The position numbers and the translations under genes were made by a program. A DNA stretch of 64,000 nt from the NCBI GenBank assembly GCA_019455285.1, contig JACFMS010000003.1:72909-136908 (forward strand). Reading direction: 5' to 3'. Source of the DNA: Sphingomonadales bacterium. GTDB lineage: Bacteria; Pseudomonadota; Alphaproteobacteria; Sphingomonadales; Govanellaceae. Below the pieces are notes generated by a model. It did no database searches. It was not told the origin of the DNA and saw only the letters and a program-made list of their open reading frames with translations. Shown piece after piece: positions 9,158 through 20,809 of the stretch; position 1 is the first letter of the stretch, and each line of letters begins with the position of its first letter.

Positions 9158-9904
9158 ATGTCCCGCCGCCGTCAGGTCTACGAAGGCAAGGCGAAAATCC
9201 TCTTTGAGGGGCCGGAACCCGGCACCCTCGTTCAGTATTTCAAGGATGACGCCACCGCCTTTAATGCCCAGAAAAAGGGCACCATCGTCGGCAAGGGGGT
9301 CATCAACAACCGGATTTCCGAGCACATCATGACGCTTTTGGGCGATCTTGGGGTGCCGACCCACTTCATTAAGCGCTTGAACATGCGCGAGCAATTGATC
9401 AAGCAAGTGGAAATCATGCCGGTCGAGGTGATCGTGCGCAACATCGCCGCCGGCTCGTTCTCCAAGCGTCTCGGCGTCGAGGAAGGCACCCGGCTGCCCC
9501 GCACCATCGTCGAGCTGTGCTATAAGTCCGACCAGTTGGGCGATCCCCTGGTGGGCGAGGACGTGGTTACCGCCATGGGCTGGATGAGCCCCCGCGACCT
9601 TGATGACGTGATGGCGCTCACCCTGCGCATCAACGACATCATGACCGGGCTGTTTGCCGGCATCGGGGTGCGGCTCATTGACTTCAAGCTGGAGTTCGGC
9701 CGCTTTTATCCCAACGAGGACGAGGTCCAGATCATCCTCGCCGACGAAATCAGCCCCGATAACTGCCGGTTGTGGGATGCCAAGACCAACGAAAAGCTGG
9801 ATAAGGACCGCTTCCGCCGCGATCTCGGCGGCGTCGCCGAGGCCTACCAGGAAATCGCCCGGCGGCTCGGCATCCGCATCGATCCCCAACAGGTCGAAGC
9901 TTAA
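9158..9904 (+). CDS. purC: Phosphoribosylaminoimidazole-succinocarboxamide synthase
   Basis: PurC joins CAIR and aspartate using ATP to make SAICAR in purine synthesis. The sequence shows [28 protein letters not shown] at the N-terminus and [19 protein letters not shown] in the middle. [10 protein letters not shown] and [19 protein letters not shown] in the C-terminal half are SAICAR-synthase signatures. I chose ATG 9158 ([10 protein letters not shown], 248 residues) because it aligns with the family start and has GAGGG 9 bp upstream. An ATG at 9143 would add five residues and cannot be excluded. purS follows 26 bp after the stop, so purC-purS-purQ form one transcription unit. Confidence 0.95.
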   Translation: MSRRRQVYEGKAKILFEGPEPGTLVQYFKDDATAFNAQKKGTIVGKGVINNRISEHIMTLLGDLGVPTHFIKRLNMREQLIKQVEIMPVEVIVRNIAAGSFSKRLGVEEGTRLPRTIVELCYKSDQLGDPLVGEDVVTAMGWMSPRDLDDVMALTLRINDIMTGLFAGIGVRLIDFKLEFGRFYPNEDEVQIILADEISPDNCRLWDAKTNEKLDKDRFRRDLGGVAEAYQEIARRLGIRIDPQQVEA

Positions 9905-9930
9905 GGGTTTGAAATAGAAGGAAATATCCC

Positions 9931-10173
9931 GTGAAGGCTCGGGTTCATGTAACCTTAAAGAACGGTGTTCTCGATCCCCAGGGCAAGGCCATTCAGCACG
10001 CCCTATCGGCCTTAGGGTTTGCCGGCGTCGAGGATGTCCGTCAGGGCAAGGTCATCGAGCTGGAGCTGACCGAAGCCGATGAGGCCAGGGCCCGCGCCGC
10101 GGTGGAGGAGATGTGCAAGAAGCTCCTCGCCAACACGGTGATCGAGAATTACGCCATCGACCTGGTGAGGTAG
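9931..10173 (+). CDS. purS: Phosphoribosylformylglycinamidine synthase subunit PurS
   Basis: PurS is the small bridging subunit of the three-part FGAM synthase (PurL-PurQ-PurS) and helps ammonia pass from PurQ to PurL. The 80-residue sequence is typical: KARVHVTLKNGVLDPQGKAI, the family hallmark LGFAGVEDVRQGK, and CKKLLANTVIENYAID at the end. It sits between purC and purQ, only 6 bp before purQ. Its presence fits the short form of PurL encoded downstream. Confidence 0.95.
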   Translation: MKARVHVTLKNGVLDPQGKAIQHALSALGFAGVEDVRQGKVIELELTEADEARARAAVEEMCKKLLANTVIENYAIDLVR

Positions 10174-10179
10174 CGGCCC

Positions 10180-10869
10180 ATGCGCAGCGCCGTCGTCGTC
10201 TTTCCCGCCTCCAACTGCGATCGCGACATGATGGTGGCCTTGGAAAAGCTCACCGGCCGGCCTCCCCTGAAGGTCTGGCACGGCGACGCCAACTTCCCCG
10301 AGGTTGACCTGATTGCCCTTCCCGGCGGCTTTTCTTTCGGCGACTACTTGCGGGCTGGGGCCATGGCCGCCCGCTCCCCGGTCATGCGCGAAGTCATCGC
10401 CCGGGCCAAGAAGGGCGTGGCCGTCATGGGCATCTGCAACGGCTTCCAGGTCTTAACCGAGGCCGGGCTGCTGCCCGGCGCGCTGATGCGCAACGCCGCC
10501 TTGAAGTTCGTCTGCCGCGACGTCCACCTGAAGGTCGAGGAGTCGCAAAGCGCCTTTACCAACCGCTATGCCCAGGGCCAAGTGATCCGCATCCCCGTCG
10601 CCCACCACGATGGCAACTATTTCGCCGACGCCGATACCCTGGACCGGCTGGAAAACGAGGGCCAGGTCGTCTTCCGCTATTGCGACGAGGCCGGCAACGC
10701 CAGCATGGACGCCAATCCCAACGGCTCGCAGCGCAACATCGCCGGCATCCTCAACGAGCGCGGCAACGTGTTGGGTATGATGCCGCACCCCGAACGCCTA
10801 ATCGAACCGGCGCTCGGCGGCAGCGACGGCCGCGGGTTCTTTGAAAGTCTGGTGGAGGCGTTGCATTGA
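10180..10869 (+). CDS. purQ: Phosphoribosylformylglycinamidine synthase, glutaminase subunit PurQ
   Basis: PurQ is a class I glutamine amidotransferase that supplies ammonia to PurL. The 229-residue sequence shows [15 protein letters not shown] and the nucleophile elbow [19 protein letters not shown], with the catalytic Cys in [17 protein letters not shown] near the C-terminus supplies the catalytic His and Glu. It is tightly packed behind purS. A 104-bp gap holding a large palindromic repeat separates it from purL. Confidence 0.96.
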   Translation: MRSAVVVFPASNCDRDMMVALEKLTGRPPLKVWHGDANFPEVDLIALPGGFSFGDYLRAGAMAARSPVMREVIARAKKGVAVMGICNGFQVLTEAGLLPGALMRNAALKFVCRDVHLKVEESQSAFTNRYAQGQVIRIPVAHHDGNYFADADTLDRLENEGQVVFRYCDEAGNASMDANPNGSQRNIAGILNERGNVLGMMPHPERLIEPALGGSDGRGFFESLVEALH

Positions 10870-10882
10870 TGGCAACTCTCCA

Positions 10883-10963
10883 CGTCATTCCCGCGAAAGC
10901 GGGAATCCATTCTGCCGCCATAACCCATCCAGTCCATGGATTCCCGCTTTCGCGGGAATGACG
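10883..10963. repeat. Palindromic intergenic repeat between purQ and purL
   Basis: Two 27-bp arms, 10883-10909 and 10937-10963, are perfect reverse complements around a 27-bp centre. The arm core is ATTCCCGCGAAAGCGGGAAT, itself palindromic. This is the dispersed repeat known from many proteobacterial genomes that, read through, yields peptides such as IPAFAGMT or FPRKRES. In an operon it would fold into a very stable mRNA hairpin and could attenuate or stabilise the transcript. Confidence 0.85.
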
Positions 10964-10973
10964 GATTAATCTC

Positions 10974-13178
10974 ATGAATAAACACGTCAAAATCACCCCC
11001 GAAATCGTCGCCGAGCATGGCCTGACGGCGGAGGAATACGAGCGCGTCAAGCGCGCCCTGGGCCGCGAGCCCAATATTACCGAACTGGGCATCTTCTCGG
11101 TGATGTGGAGCGAGCATTGCTCCTACAAATCCTCCCGGGTATGGCTGAAGAAACTGCCCACCAAGGCCCCGTGGGTGATCCAAGGCCCGGGCGAGAATGC
11201 CGGGGTGATTGATATCGGCGACGGGCTGGCCGCCATTTTTAAAATGGAAAGCCACAACCACCCGTCGTTCATCGAGCCCTACCAAGGCGCGGCGACCGGC
11301 GTCGGCGGTATCCTGCGCGACGTCTTCACCATGGGCGCGCGCCCCATCGCTAACCTCAATGCGCTCCGCTTTGGCAGCCCCGACCACCCCAAGACCCGCC
11401 ATCTGGTGTCGGGCGTGGTGGCCGGCATCGGCGGTTACGGCAATTGCGTCGGCGTCCCCACCATCGCCGGGGAATGCACCTTCCACGCCTCCTATAACGG
11501 CAATATCCTGGTTAACGCCATGACCGTGGGGCTGGCTCCCACCGACAAGATTTTCTATTCCGCCGCCGCCGGGGTGGGCAATCCGGTGGTCTATGTCGGC
11601 TCCAAAACGGGGCGCGACGGCATTCATGGCGCGACCATGGCGTCGGCGGAATTTTCCGACGACAGCGAGGAAAAGCGCCCCACCGTGCAGGTGGGCGATC
11701 CCTTTACTGAAAAGCTCCTCATTGAAGCCTGCCTGGAACTGATGGCGTCGGACGCCATCGTCGCCATCCAGGACATGGGGGCGGCGGGCCTGACCTCCTC
11801 CTCGGTGGAGATGGCGTCCAAGGGCGGGGTCGGCATCGAGCTCGTTCTCGACCACGTGCCGCAGCGCGAAACCCATATGACGGCTTACGAAATGATGCTG
11901 TCGGAAAGCCAGGAGCGCATGCTCATGGTCCTCAAGCCCGGCTCGGAAGCCAAGGCGGAAGCGATTTTCAAGAAATGGGATCTCGACTTCGCGGTCATCG
12001 GCCGCATCACCGACAGCGGGCACCTGGTATTACGCCACCAGGGCGCAGTGGTGGCCGATATTCCCTTAGGCCCGTTGGCCGATGACGCGCCGGTATACGA
12101 GCGCCCGTGGGAGCCGACGCCGCCGCCGGCCGAGGTGCGGGCGGCGGATATGCCGGCCCCGGCCAGCCTCGGCGCGGCCTTGACCACCCTCCTGGGCACG
12201 CCGGACCTCTGCTCCAAGCGCTGGATCTGGGAGCAATACGACCATATGGTGATGGGTGACACCGTGATCCGCCCCGGCGGTGACGCCGCCTTGGTCCGGG
12301 TCCATGGCACCAAAAAGGGCCTGGCGGTGACCACCGATTGCACGCCGCGCTATTGCGAGGCCGATCCCCGCGCCGGCGGCGCGCAGGCGGTGGCCGAGAC
12401 CTGGCGCAACATCACCGCCACCGGGGCCACGCCTCTTGCCATCACCGACTGCATGAACTTCGGCAACCCGCAGCGGCCGCGCATCATGGGTCAGTTCGCA
12501 GCTTGCATCGAGGGCATGGCGGAGGCCTGTCGGGCGCTCGATTACCCCGTCGTCTCCGGCAACGTCTCACTTTACAATGAAACCAACGGCAAGGGCGTAC
12601 AGCCGACCCCCGCCATCGGCGGTGTTGGACTTCTTGCGGATATAGACAAGCGCGCCACCATCGATCTCAAAGACGATGGCCATGTGCTGGCGCTGGTGGG
12701 CGAGACCCAGGGTCACCTCGGCGCTTCCCTCTATCTTCGGGAGATCGCCGGCCGGGAAGAGGGCGCGCCGCCAAGCGTGGACCTGACCGCCGAACGGCGT
12801 AATGGCGACTTCGTGCGCCAGGCAATTCTACAAGGAAAAATAAAGGCTTGCCATGATGTGGCCGACGGCGGGGTTCTGGTCGCGGTGGCGGAAATGGCCC
12901 TGGCGGGCAAGCGCGGCGCGACGCTGAAGGCCGCCCCGGCCGGCATCCCTGCCCATGCCTATTTCTTTGGCGAGGATCAGGCCCGCTATGTGCTGGAAAT
13001 CGCCCCCGCCGACCTGCCGGCCCTGGAAGCGTCGGCCACGGCGGCCGGCGTGCCTTTCGCCGTCATCGGCGAGAGCGGCGGCCAAGCGTTGACGATCGGG
13101 TCGGAACCTCCCATATCTCTGGGTGAGCTGCGGCATACCCATGAAAGCTGGTTGCCGAGCTACATGGGCGCAGCCTAA
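10974..13178 (+). CDS. purL: Phosphoribosylformylglycinamidine synthase subunit PurL (small type)
   Basis: PurL converts FGAR to FGAM with ATP and ammonia from PurQ. At 734 residues it is the small bacterial form that needs separate PurS and PurQ, both encoded just upstream. Recognisable stretches are [15 protein letters not shown] near residue 40, [23 protein letters not shown], and [18 protein letters not shown]. The C-terminal AIR-synthase-like half has [19 protein letters not shown]. The start at 10974 lies 11 bp after the palindromic repeat, so the hairpin ends almost at its ribosome site. Confidence 0.97.
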   Translation: MNKHVKITPEIVAEHGLTAEEYERVKRALGREPNITELGIFSVMWSEHCSYKSSRVWLKKLPTKAPWVIQGPGENAGVIDIGDGLAAIFKMESHNHPSFIEPYQGAATGVGGILRDVFTMGARPIANLNALRFGSPDHPKTRHLVSGVVAGIGGYGNCVGVPTIAGECTFHASYNGNILVNAMTVGLAPTDKIFYSAAAGVGNPVVYVGSKTGRDGIHGATMASAEFSDDSEEKRPTVQVGDPFTEKLLIEACLELMASDAIVAIQDMGAAGLTSSSVEMASKGGVGIELVLDHVPQRETHMTAYEMMLSESQERMLMVLKPGSEAKAEAIFKKWDLDFAVIGRITDSGHLVLRHQGAVVADIPLGPLADDAPVYERPWEPTPPPAEVRAADMPAPASLGAALTTLLGTPDLCSKRWIWEQYDHMVMGDTVIRPGGDAALVRVHGTKKGLAVTTDCTPRYCEADPRAGGAQAVAETWRNITATGATPLAITDCMNFGNPQRPRIMGQFAACIEGMAEACRALDYPVVSGNVSLYNETNGKGVQPTPAIGGVGLLADIDKRATIDLKDDGHVLALVGETQGHLGASLYLREIAGREEGAPPSVDLTAERRNGDFVRQAILQGKIKACHDVADGGVLVAVAEMALAGKRGATLKAAPAGIPAHAYFFGEDQARYVLEIAPADLPALEASATAAGVPFAVIGESGGQALTIGSEPPISLGELRHTHESWLPSYMGAA

Positions 13179-13217
13179 TATCGCCCAACGCTTTGTACAG
13201 TAATGGAGTGCGTCACC

Positions 13218-13457
13218 ATGGCCATGCAGATCGAGGACATCGAACGCCTAATCAAAGAGGCGCTGCCCGATGCCAAGGTCACCATCGAGGATCTGCGCGG
13301 CGACGGCGATCATTATGCCGCGCAAGTGGTATCCGCCGCTTTCAAAGGCAAGACCCGAGTCCAGCAGCATCAGATTGTTTACGATGCGCTGCGCGGTAAA
13401 ATGGGCGGCGAACTCCATGCCCTGGCCCTGCAAACCACCGCGCCGGAAGGCGCTTGA
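13218..13457 (+). CDS. BolA/IbaG-family protein
   Basis: This small BolA-fold protein has about 79 residues from ATG 13218 (MAMQIEDIERLIKEALPDAK). ATGs at 13203 and 13224 are alternatives, but the family alignment favours 13218. Family features are the helix ending LPDAKVTIEDL, GDGDHYAAQVVS and the segment RVQQHQIVYDALRGKMGGELHALAL containing the conserved His. BolA proteins form [2Fe-2S]-bridged heterodimers with monothiol glutaredoxins. The next gene is exactly such a glutaredoxin, 32 bp downstream, so the two products probably work together in iron-sulfur handling. Confidence 0.9.
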   Translation: MAMQIEDIERLIKEALPDAKVTIEDLRGDGDHYAAQVVSAAFKGKTRVQQHQIVYDALRGKMGGELHALALQTTAPEGA

Positions 13458-13489
13458 TTATCGCCAATCTTTTACGAGAGTTTTGAAAA

Positions 13490-13828
13490 ATGAGCAGCAA
13501 TCCCGTTCGCGAGCGGATTTCCAAGGAAGTCAGGGAAAACGACGTCGTCCTTTACATGAAGGGTACGCCGATGTTCCCACAGTGCGGCTTTTCCGCCGCC
13601 GTGGTGGAAATTTTGGAGTATTTCGGCGTGCCCTATAAGGGCATCGACGTGCTGCAGGATCCGTCCTTGCGCCAGGGCATCAAGGAATTCGCCAACTGGC
13701 CGACCATCCCGCAGCTTTACATCAAGGGCGAGTTCGTCGGCGGCTGCGATATTGTGCGCGAAATGGCCGAAAACGGCGAATTGGCTCAGGTGTTGAAGGA
13801 CAAGGGCGTCAAGACCAGCACCGCGTGA
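13490..13828 (+). CDS. grxD: Monothiol glutaredoxin, Grx4 type
   Basis: This 112-residue CGFS glutaredoxin has its active site as MFPQCGFS with Cys32, followed by YKGIDVLQDPSLRQGIKEFANWPTIPQLYIKGEFVGGCDIV. That segment contains the WPTIPQLY and GGCDI glutathione-binding motifs. Such proteins bind a glutathione-ligated [2Fe-2S] cluster and pass it to target proteins, usually with a BolA partner, which is encoded immediately upstream. The convergent globin gene begins 6 bp after its stop codon. Identification is firm. Confidence 0.96.
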   Translation: MSSNPVRERISKEVRENDVVLYMKGTPMFPQCGFSAAVVEILEYFGVPYKGIDVLQDPSLRQGIKEFANWPTIPQLYIKGEFVGGCDIVREMAENGELAQVLKDKGVKTSTA

Positions 13829-13834
13829 GAGCCA

Positions 13835-14266
13835 TCAGGCCGTCTCATATTTTGCCGCGCTGCCTTCCGCCGCTTCGATCATCACCGCCGACAGCGTGAT
13901 ATAGGCCACGCCCCAGGCTTCCCTGACCGCCGGGGTGAAGGCCGCGCCCAGCCCCTGTTCTAAAGTCCAGATCAGGGCTTCGCCGACGGTTTGATAATGG
14001 CCCGGCTGGACGTCGTACCCCTTGTGGCGGCGGCCCAGCTCCTGCACCGCCGGCACCAACGTTTCCAGCCGATCGAGGCCGGCCACCACCACGCCAATCA
14101 TGGTTATCAATTTCCGGCCCTGTTCCTTCATATCTCCCTTAAACAGCGGGCGAAGGGCGGGATCGAGGGTAAACAGGCGGTCATAAAACAGCGCCGCCGC
14201 CTGATCGGCGATGGGCTGCACCAGCTTGAAGCTTTCCTGAACCTGGCGAACTTGTTGGGGTGTCAT
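13835..14266 (-). CDS. Globin-family haem protein
   Basis: This 143-residue single-domain globin resembles the globin part of flavohaemoproteins and neuroglobin-like bacterial globins. Visible features are VRQVQESFKLVQPIADQAAALFYDRLFTLDP at the N-terminus (helices A-C) and LGRRHKGYDV with the proximal haem His. HYQTVGEALIWTLEQGLG and the C-terminal helix complete the fold. No reductase domain is attached. ATG 14266 was chosen because GGGAGA lies 7 bp upstream; an upstream start at 14299 would add 11 poorly conserved residues. Likely roles are oxygen or nitric-oxide binding; the sequence does not decide. Confidence 0.88.
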   Translation of the reverse strand: MTPQQVRQVQESFKLVQPIADQAAALFYDRLFTLDPALRPLFKGDMKEQGRKLITMIGVVVAGLDRLETLVPAVQELGRRHKGYDVQPGHYQTVGEALIWTLEQGLGAAFTPAVREAWGVAYITLSAVMIEAAEGSAAKYETA

Positions 14267-14359
14267 TGTTGTGTCTCCCTGCACCGTAAGACCGCCCATA
14301 CTGTCCGCAAGCCATGAAGAAAATGCTAAAGGCCTGCCCTTAGGTAGAATATTATTATC

Positions 14360-14436
14360 AGGTTATAACCTTATTTACTTATTAATAAAACCAGGTTATA
14401 ACCTGTAATAATTTTATTATAAACAGGTTATAGTCT
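14360..14436 (+). promoter_or_regulatory. Three phased palindromic operators before the mobile mystery A/B genes
   Basis: AGGTTATAACCT occurs at 14360-14371 and 14393-14404 as perfect 12-bp palindromes. A degenerate third copy, AGGTTATAGTCT, at 14425-14436 ends one base before the ATG of the HTH gene. Start-to-start spacing is 33 and 32 bp, about three helical turns, in an AT-rich stretch. The layout suggests cooperative autorepression by the HTH protein, with the last site covering the translation start. Confidence 0.7.
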
Positions 14437-14437
14437 G

Positions 14438-14902
14438 ATGAAAAATACTCATCGCAGGATAGCGCGCCGCCGGCTTGACGAACGCTTAGGCACATTAGGT
14501 GCCCCGGAGCGTTTCACCCCGCCCCCCAAAGGATGGATACAGGCCATCCGCGACGCCCTGGGCATGACGGCGGCCCAGTTGGGCGCACGATTGGGGGTAA
14601 AGCCGCAGACCGTCGCCGACTTGGAAAAGTCCGAGGCTCAGGGAACCATTCAACTCAATACGCTGCGCAAGGCGGCAGAGGCAATGGACTGCACCCTTGT
14701 TTATGCACTGGTGCCCAACGGGTCGCTGGAGGGCATGGTTCGTGCTCGCGCTGAAGCCATGGCCAAGGACGCCTTAGGACGTATCGGCCATACCATGGCG
14801 CTGGAGGGCCAAGAACTTCCCAAGGCGAGGCGGCAAGAGCAGATCGATGAGTATATCCGTCTCCATCTTAAGGAACGGAATTTATGGGACCGAAAGTCGT
14901 GA
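14438..14902 (+). CDS. Mobile mystery protein A (HTH regulator/antitoxin-like)
   Basis: This 154-residue protein matches the 'mobile mystery protein A' family. A basic N-terminus (RRIARRRLDERL) is followed by FTPPPKGWIQAIRDALGMTAAQLGARLGV, an XRE-type helix-turn-helix at about residues 32-62. The family is known as the constant partner of a Fic-domain 'protein B' and occurs sporadically, often on mobile DNA. It overlaps the next gene by 19 bp. Three palindromes abut its start, so it probably represses its own operon, like an antitoxin. The function of the pair is not established in what I can recall. Confidence 0.88.
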   Translation: MKNTHRRIARRRLDERLGTLGAPERFTPPPKGWIQAIRDALGMTAAQLGARLGVKPQTVADLEKSEAQGTIQLNTLRKAAEAMDCTLVYALVPNGSLEGMVRARAEAMAKDALGRIGHTMALEGQELPKARRQEQIDEYIRLHLKERNLWDRKS

Positions 14903-15486
14903 CTGATCTTTATGACACGCCATCGGACGCAACGCCCTTGGCGCCGTCAGAACGCGACGGCCTGCTACAAAGCTGGATCACCTTTCGCCGCGATCTTAAT
15001 GAAGCAGAGCAAGCCAACATCACCGCTGGGTCGGCTTGGGCCCTCCGGCAGCGACGGAGAGACATTCTGACCGATGATTTCGTGCGCTTGCTGCATCATA
15101 AAATGTTTGGCGGCGTGTGGGCTTGGGCCGGCAGCTACCGCAAAACCGAGTGCAACATCGGCATTCATCCCGCCCATATCGCGCTGGAGGTGAACGTTAC
15201 CCTGAGCGATGTAAAATATTGGCTTGAACACGGCGCTTACTCAACGGATGAGATCGCCATCCGCCTTCATCATCGTCTGGTCACCATCCATCCCTTCGCC
15301 AACGGCAACGGTCGCCATACCCGGCTGATGGCGGACCTGCTGGTGGTCCGGCAGGGCAACAGCCCCTTCACCTGGGGACGTGATAACCTGACGGAGCCCG
15401 GTTCTACCCGAAAACAGTACATTGCCGCTCTTCGAGCGGCGGATAATCACGATATCGCGCCCCTTCTGGCATTCGCCAGGTCATAA
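14884..15486 (+). CDS. Mobile mystery protein B (Fic-domain protein)
   Basis: This 200-residue Fic-domain protein has a core motif HPFANGNGRHTR at residues 136-147, containing the catalytic His136. Asn140 stands where many Fic enzymes have an acidic metal ligand. KMFGGVWAWAGSYRKTECNIG and the C-terminal YIAALRAADNHD fit the family. Fic proteins usually transfer AMP or another nucleotide to a target protein and several serve as toxins. The gene overlaps the HTH gene by 19 bp, so the two are translated together. Whether it is an active toxin is inference. Confidence 0.9.
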   Translation: MGPKVVTDLYDTPSDATPLAPSERDGLLQSWITFRRDLNEAEQANITAGSAWALRQRRRDILTDDFVRLLHHKMFGGVWAWAGSYRKTECNIGIHPAHIALEVNVTLSDVKYWLEHGAYSTDEIAIRLHHRLVTIHPFANGNGRHTRLMADLLVVRQGNSPFTWGRDNLTEPGSTRKQYIAALRAADNHDIAPLLAFARS

Positions 15487-15501
15487 GGTAAAACGCAAGG
15501 C

Positions 15502-15524
15502 GGGCGGCTCCAGGGGAACCGCCC
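15502..15524. terminator. Shared hairpin terminator between mobile mystery B and rpsD
   Basis: Arms GGGCGGCTC (15502-15510) and GAACCGCCC (15516-15524) pair with one mismatch or wobble around a 5-base loop. A T-rich run follows on the plus strand at 15533-15539, and the minus strand reads GCGTTTT beyond the other side. It lies between two convergent genes and probably serves both. Confidence 0.6.
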
Positions 15525-15553
15525 ACTTGAAAATTTTTATAGGAGATAGGAAC

Positions 15554-16171
15554 TTAGCGCGAGTAGAACTCGATCACCAGGTTGGGTTCCATCTGCACCG
15601 GGAAGGGCACGTCGGAGAGCACCGGCACCCGAACATAGGTCGCTTTCATGTTCTTGTGGTCAGCCTCGATATAGTCCGGCACCTCGCGCTCGCCTGATTG
15701 CGTCGCCTCGAGCACCAGCGCCATGTCCTTGGATTTGTCCTTCAATTCCACCACATCCCCGGCCTTCAAACGGGCGCTGGGGATATTGCAGCGCTTGCCG
15801 TTGACCTTGACATGGCCGTGGCTGACGAACTGGCGGGCGGCGAACATGGTGGGCACGAACTTGGCGCGGTAGACGACAGCGTCCAGGCGGCTTTCCAAGA
15901 GGCCGATCAGGTTATCACCGGTGGCGCCGCGCATCTGCGCCGCATCGGCGTAAATGTTGCGGAACTGCCGTTCTTGAATATTGGCGTAATAGCCTTTGAG
16001 CTTCTGCTTGGCGCGCAGCTGGATGCCATAGTCGGAAAGCTTGCCCTTGCGGCGCTGGCCGTGCTGGCCGGGGCCATATTCCCGGCGGTTGACCGGGCTT
16101 TTGGGGCGACCCCAGATGTTTTCGCCCATCCGGCGGTCAAGTTTGTACTTGGAATTCTCACGTTTCGACAT
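15554..16171 (-). CDS. rpsD: 30S ribosomal protein S4
   Basis: S4 is a primary 16S rRNA-binding protein that helps nucleate the small subunit and monitors decoding accuracy. At 205 residues it is normal length. The N-terminus ([23 protein letters not shown]) and [22 protein letters not shown] are typical alphaproteobacterial S4. The S4 RNA-binding fold is visible in [34 protein letters not shown]. It is a stand-alone gene here rather than in the alpha operon. Its 5' leader on the minus strand contains a GGCC-GGAA-GGCC tetraloop hairpin near 16228-16239. Confidence 0.97.
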   Translation of the reverse strand: MSKRENSKYKLDRRMGENIWGRPKSPVNRREYGPGQHGQRRKGKLSDYGIQLRAKQKLKGYYANIQERQFRNIYADAAQMRGATGDNLIGLLESRLDAVVYRAKFVPTMFAARQFVSHGHVKVNGKRCNIPSARLKAGDVVELKDKSKDMALVLEATQSGEREVPDYIEADHKNMKATYVRVPVLSDVPFPVQMEPNLVIEFYSR

Positions 16172-16334
16172 TTTTACGAACCGCTTTCTATGGTTGATTG
16201 TTGTCTATAAGCGCCACGGACGACATTGGCCTTCCGGCCACGCGACCGCGCGGGCTCTTCACCCGTTCACGAACCGGCGCACTATAGCGACCAAACCTTA
16301 GAAGTCAACGGTGATGGGAAGGCAAAAGCCGCCC

Positions 16335-16814
16335 TTAAAACGGAATCTCGTCGTCAAGGTCGCCGCCACCCTTGGGCGCGCCGCCCCTGGACCCGCCAAA
16401 GCCGCCCGAGGAGCCGAAATCATCGCCGCCGGCCGGGGCGTAGCTGCCGCCACCCTCACCCTTGGCGTCCAATAGCGTCAGTTCGCCCTTGAAGCGTGAA
16501 AGCACCACCTCGGTGCTATAGCGCTCGGCCCCCGACGACTGATCGGTCCACTTGCGGGTCTGCAACTGGCCTTCGAGATAGACCTTGGAGCCCTTGCGCA
16601 AATACTGCTCGGCGACGCGAGCGAGGTTTTCATTGAAGATCACCACCCGGTGCCACTCGGTGCGCTCCTGCCGTTCGCCCGTGTTGCGGTCCTTCCAGCT
16701 CTCCGAGGTGGCCACCGACAGATTGACCACCGGCTTGCCGTCCTGGGTGTGGCGGACCTCAGGGTCGCGGCCCAGATTGCCCACCAGAATGACCTTGTTG
16801 ACGCTGCCAGCCAT
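16335..16814 (-). CDS. ssb: Single-stranded DNA-binding protein
   Basis: SSB coats single-stranded DNA in replication, recombination and repair. The 159-residue protein has an OB fold ([56 protein letters not shown]). A Gly-rich linker follows, then the acidic tip DDEIPF, which binds partner proteins. ATG 16814 follows an AGGGGG ribosome site; a longer frame upstream has no family similarity. It is divergent from uvrA with a LexA box between them, as in E. coli, so it may be weakly SOS-regulated. Confidence 0.96.
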   Translation of the reverse strand: MAGSVNKVILVGNLGRDPEVRHTQDGKPVVNLSVATSESWKDRNTGERQERTEWHRVVIFNENLARVAEQYLRKGSKVYLEGQLQTRKWTDQSSGAERYSTEVVLSRFKGELTLLDAKGEGGGSYAPAGGDDFGSSGGFGGSRGGAPKGGGDLDDEIPF

Positions 16815-16935
16815 GAAGACCCCCTTTAATTTAAGTCGACCTTGAAATTTCCCGCACCTTAGCCAATCGTTCCCCGCACCGCCAGCGCGAATCGTCGTAT
16901 AAGGAAAGGCTGTCAGTCGAGCCAAGAATCGGCTC

Positions 16936-16961
16936 TTGACAGATTAGAACAAAATTAGAAC
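16936..16961 (+). promoter_or_regulatory. LexA (SOS) box in the ssb-uvrA intergenic region
   Basis: GAAC at 16947-16950 and GAAC at 16958-16961 are separated by exactly 7 bp. This is the complement of GTTC-N7-GTTC, the direct-repeat LexA site known in alphaproteobacteria. A TTGACA at 16936-16941 is a plausible uvrA -35 element, so bound LexA would overlap the promoter. uvrA begins 30 bp downstream. Confidence 0.78.
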
Positions 16962-16990
16962 ATTTGCCAGCAGTCGTTCAGAGTAGTCTC

Positions 16991-19864
<2,874 letters not shown>

Positions 19865-19875
19865 GGCACATAAGC

Positions 19876-20490
19876 ATGAGACAAAATAAGGACTTGTCGG
19901 CGCCTTTGGAATTTGAACAACCAGAAACCATTGTCGCCATGTACTTTGATGCATCTCTGCGCGCCCGAAAGCGTTGGCGAGAATCAGGCGATTCTTTCTT
20001 TAAAAAGGAAGAATACATAACCTCTGTTTTCATGGCGCTTGCAGGATTTGAGGCGTTCCTGAATTGTTACTTCAGTGTAGTAGCTAATGAATTAAAATCA
20101 AGAAATCAGGAAAAAATTATAAAATTATGCAATGATAGATTTTGCTCATTGATCGAAAAGGCGAGAAAACTACCACTTCTGTCTTTTAATGCTGACGTAT
20201 CCAAATTTGGCCGCATTTTTGATGATATTGATAGTTTCATTAAAATTCGTAATGAACTTATGCATCTCAAACATACATGGAAGAGCGTTGAAGTTGGGAA
20301 TATACGAATAGAAGGATTAATAACTCCATTTTCTATTTGCTCAGGAAAGCATACTGATCCTTTGTATCTTATAATAACGATTCGAAAGTATATTAAAAAT
20401 GTCTTTCGCCTAGCGGGCGTAACCAATACTAGACACTTTATCGATAGATGGACAAAACATATCTCCAGATGGCGCGTTCCACAATATTGA
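19876..20490 (+). CDS. HEPN-like domain protein, AT-rich
   Basis: This 204-residue hypothetical starts at ATG 19876, chosen because GAGG lies about 10 bp upstream; a GTG overlapping the uvrA stop at 19861 is an alternative. It is mostly helical. An early helix contains ALAGFEAFLNCYF and a later one contains IKIRNELMHLKHTW. The RN-x3-H arrangement (R125, H130) is the hallmark of HEPN domains, many of which are RNases in toxin or phage-defence systems. The gene is far more AT-rich than uvrA before it and the toxin-antitoxin pair after it, suggesting recent acquisition. The HEPN call rests on this motif and helical context, not on a search. Confidence 0.6.
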   Translation: MRQNKDLSAPLEFEQPETIVAMYFDASLRARKRWRESGDSFFKKEEYITSVFMALAGFEAFLNCYFSVVANELKSRNQEKIIKLCNDRFCSLIEKARKLPLLSFNADVSKFGRIFDDIDSFIKIRNELMHLKHTWKSVEVGNIRIEGLITPFSICSGKHTDPLYLIITIRKYIKNVFRLAGVTNTRHFIDRWTKHISRWRVPQY

Positions 20491-20545
20491 CCCTGCTCAT
20501 TCTCTCTGTTATCATCGTTTACATTGTTAACAACGGAAACATCCT

Positions 20546-20809
20546 ATGTCCGAATCGACGCCGTTAGGGTTTCGGGTGCCGCCGGAGAAGGCGGCGGCGC
20601 TGGAAAAACTGGCCGCCGCCACCGACCGGCCAAAATCCTGGCTGTTGGAGCAGGCGCTGGACGCCTATCTGGAAACCAACGCCTGGCAGGTTGCTCATAT
20701 AGAACAAGGGCTTGCCGACCTTAAAGCCGGCAAGGCGGTGCCCCATGACAAGGTCGCCGACTGGCTGAAAAGCTGGGGCGGCAGTGCAGAACGCAAGCGG
20801 CCGCGATGA
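20546..20809 (+). CDS. CopG/ParD-like antitoxin
   Basis: This 87-residue protein has an N-terminal ribbon-helix-helix (TPLGFRVPPEKAAALEKLAAATDRPKSWLLEQALDAYL), the fold used by CopG/ParD antitoxins to bind their own operator as dimers. The C-terminal part (EQGLADLKAGKAVPHDKVADWLKSWG) is the usual toxin-binding tail. Its TGA overlaps the ATG of the following ParE-like toxin (ATGA). The pair sits behind the AT-rich HEPN-like gene, in a short accessory patch between uvrA and the cytochrome b561 gene. Confidence 0.88.
   Translation: MSESTPLGFRVPPEKAAALEKLAAATDRPKSWLLEQALDAYLETNAWQVAHIEQGLADLKAGKAVPHDKVADWLKSWGGSAERKRPR

Noticed and set aside
10677-12023. Long minus-strand open frame (448 codons) across purQ and purL
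   Set aside because: It is antisense to two certain purine genes and is bridged by the palindromic repeat. Its composition is that of a shadow frame in GC-rich DNA.
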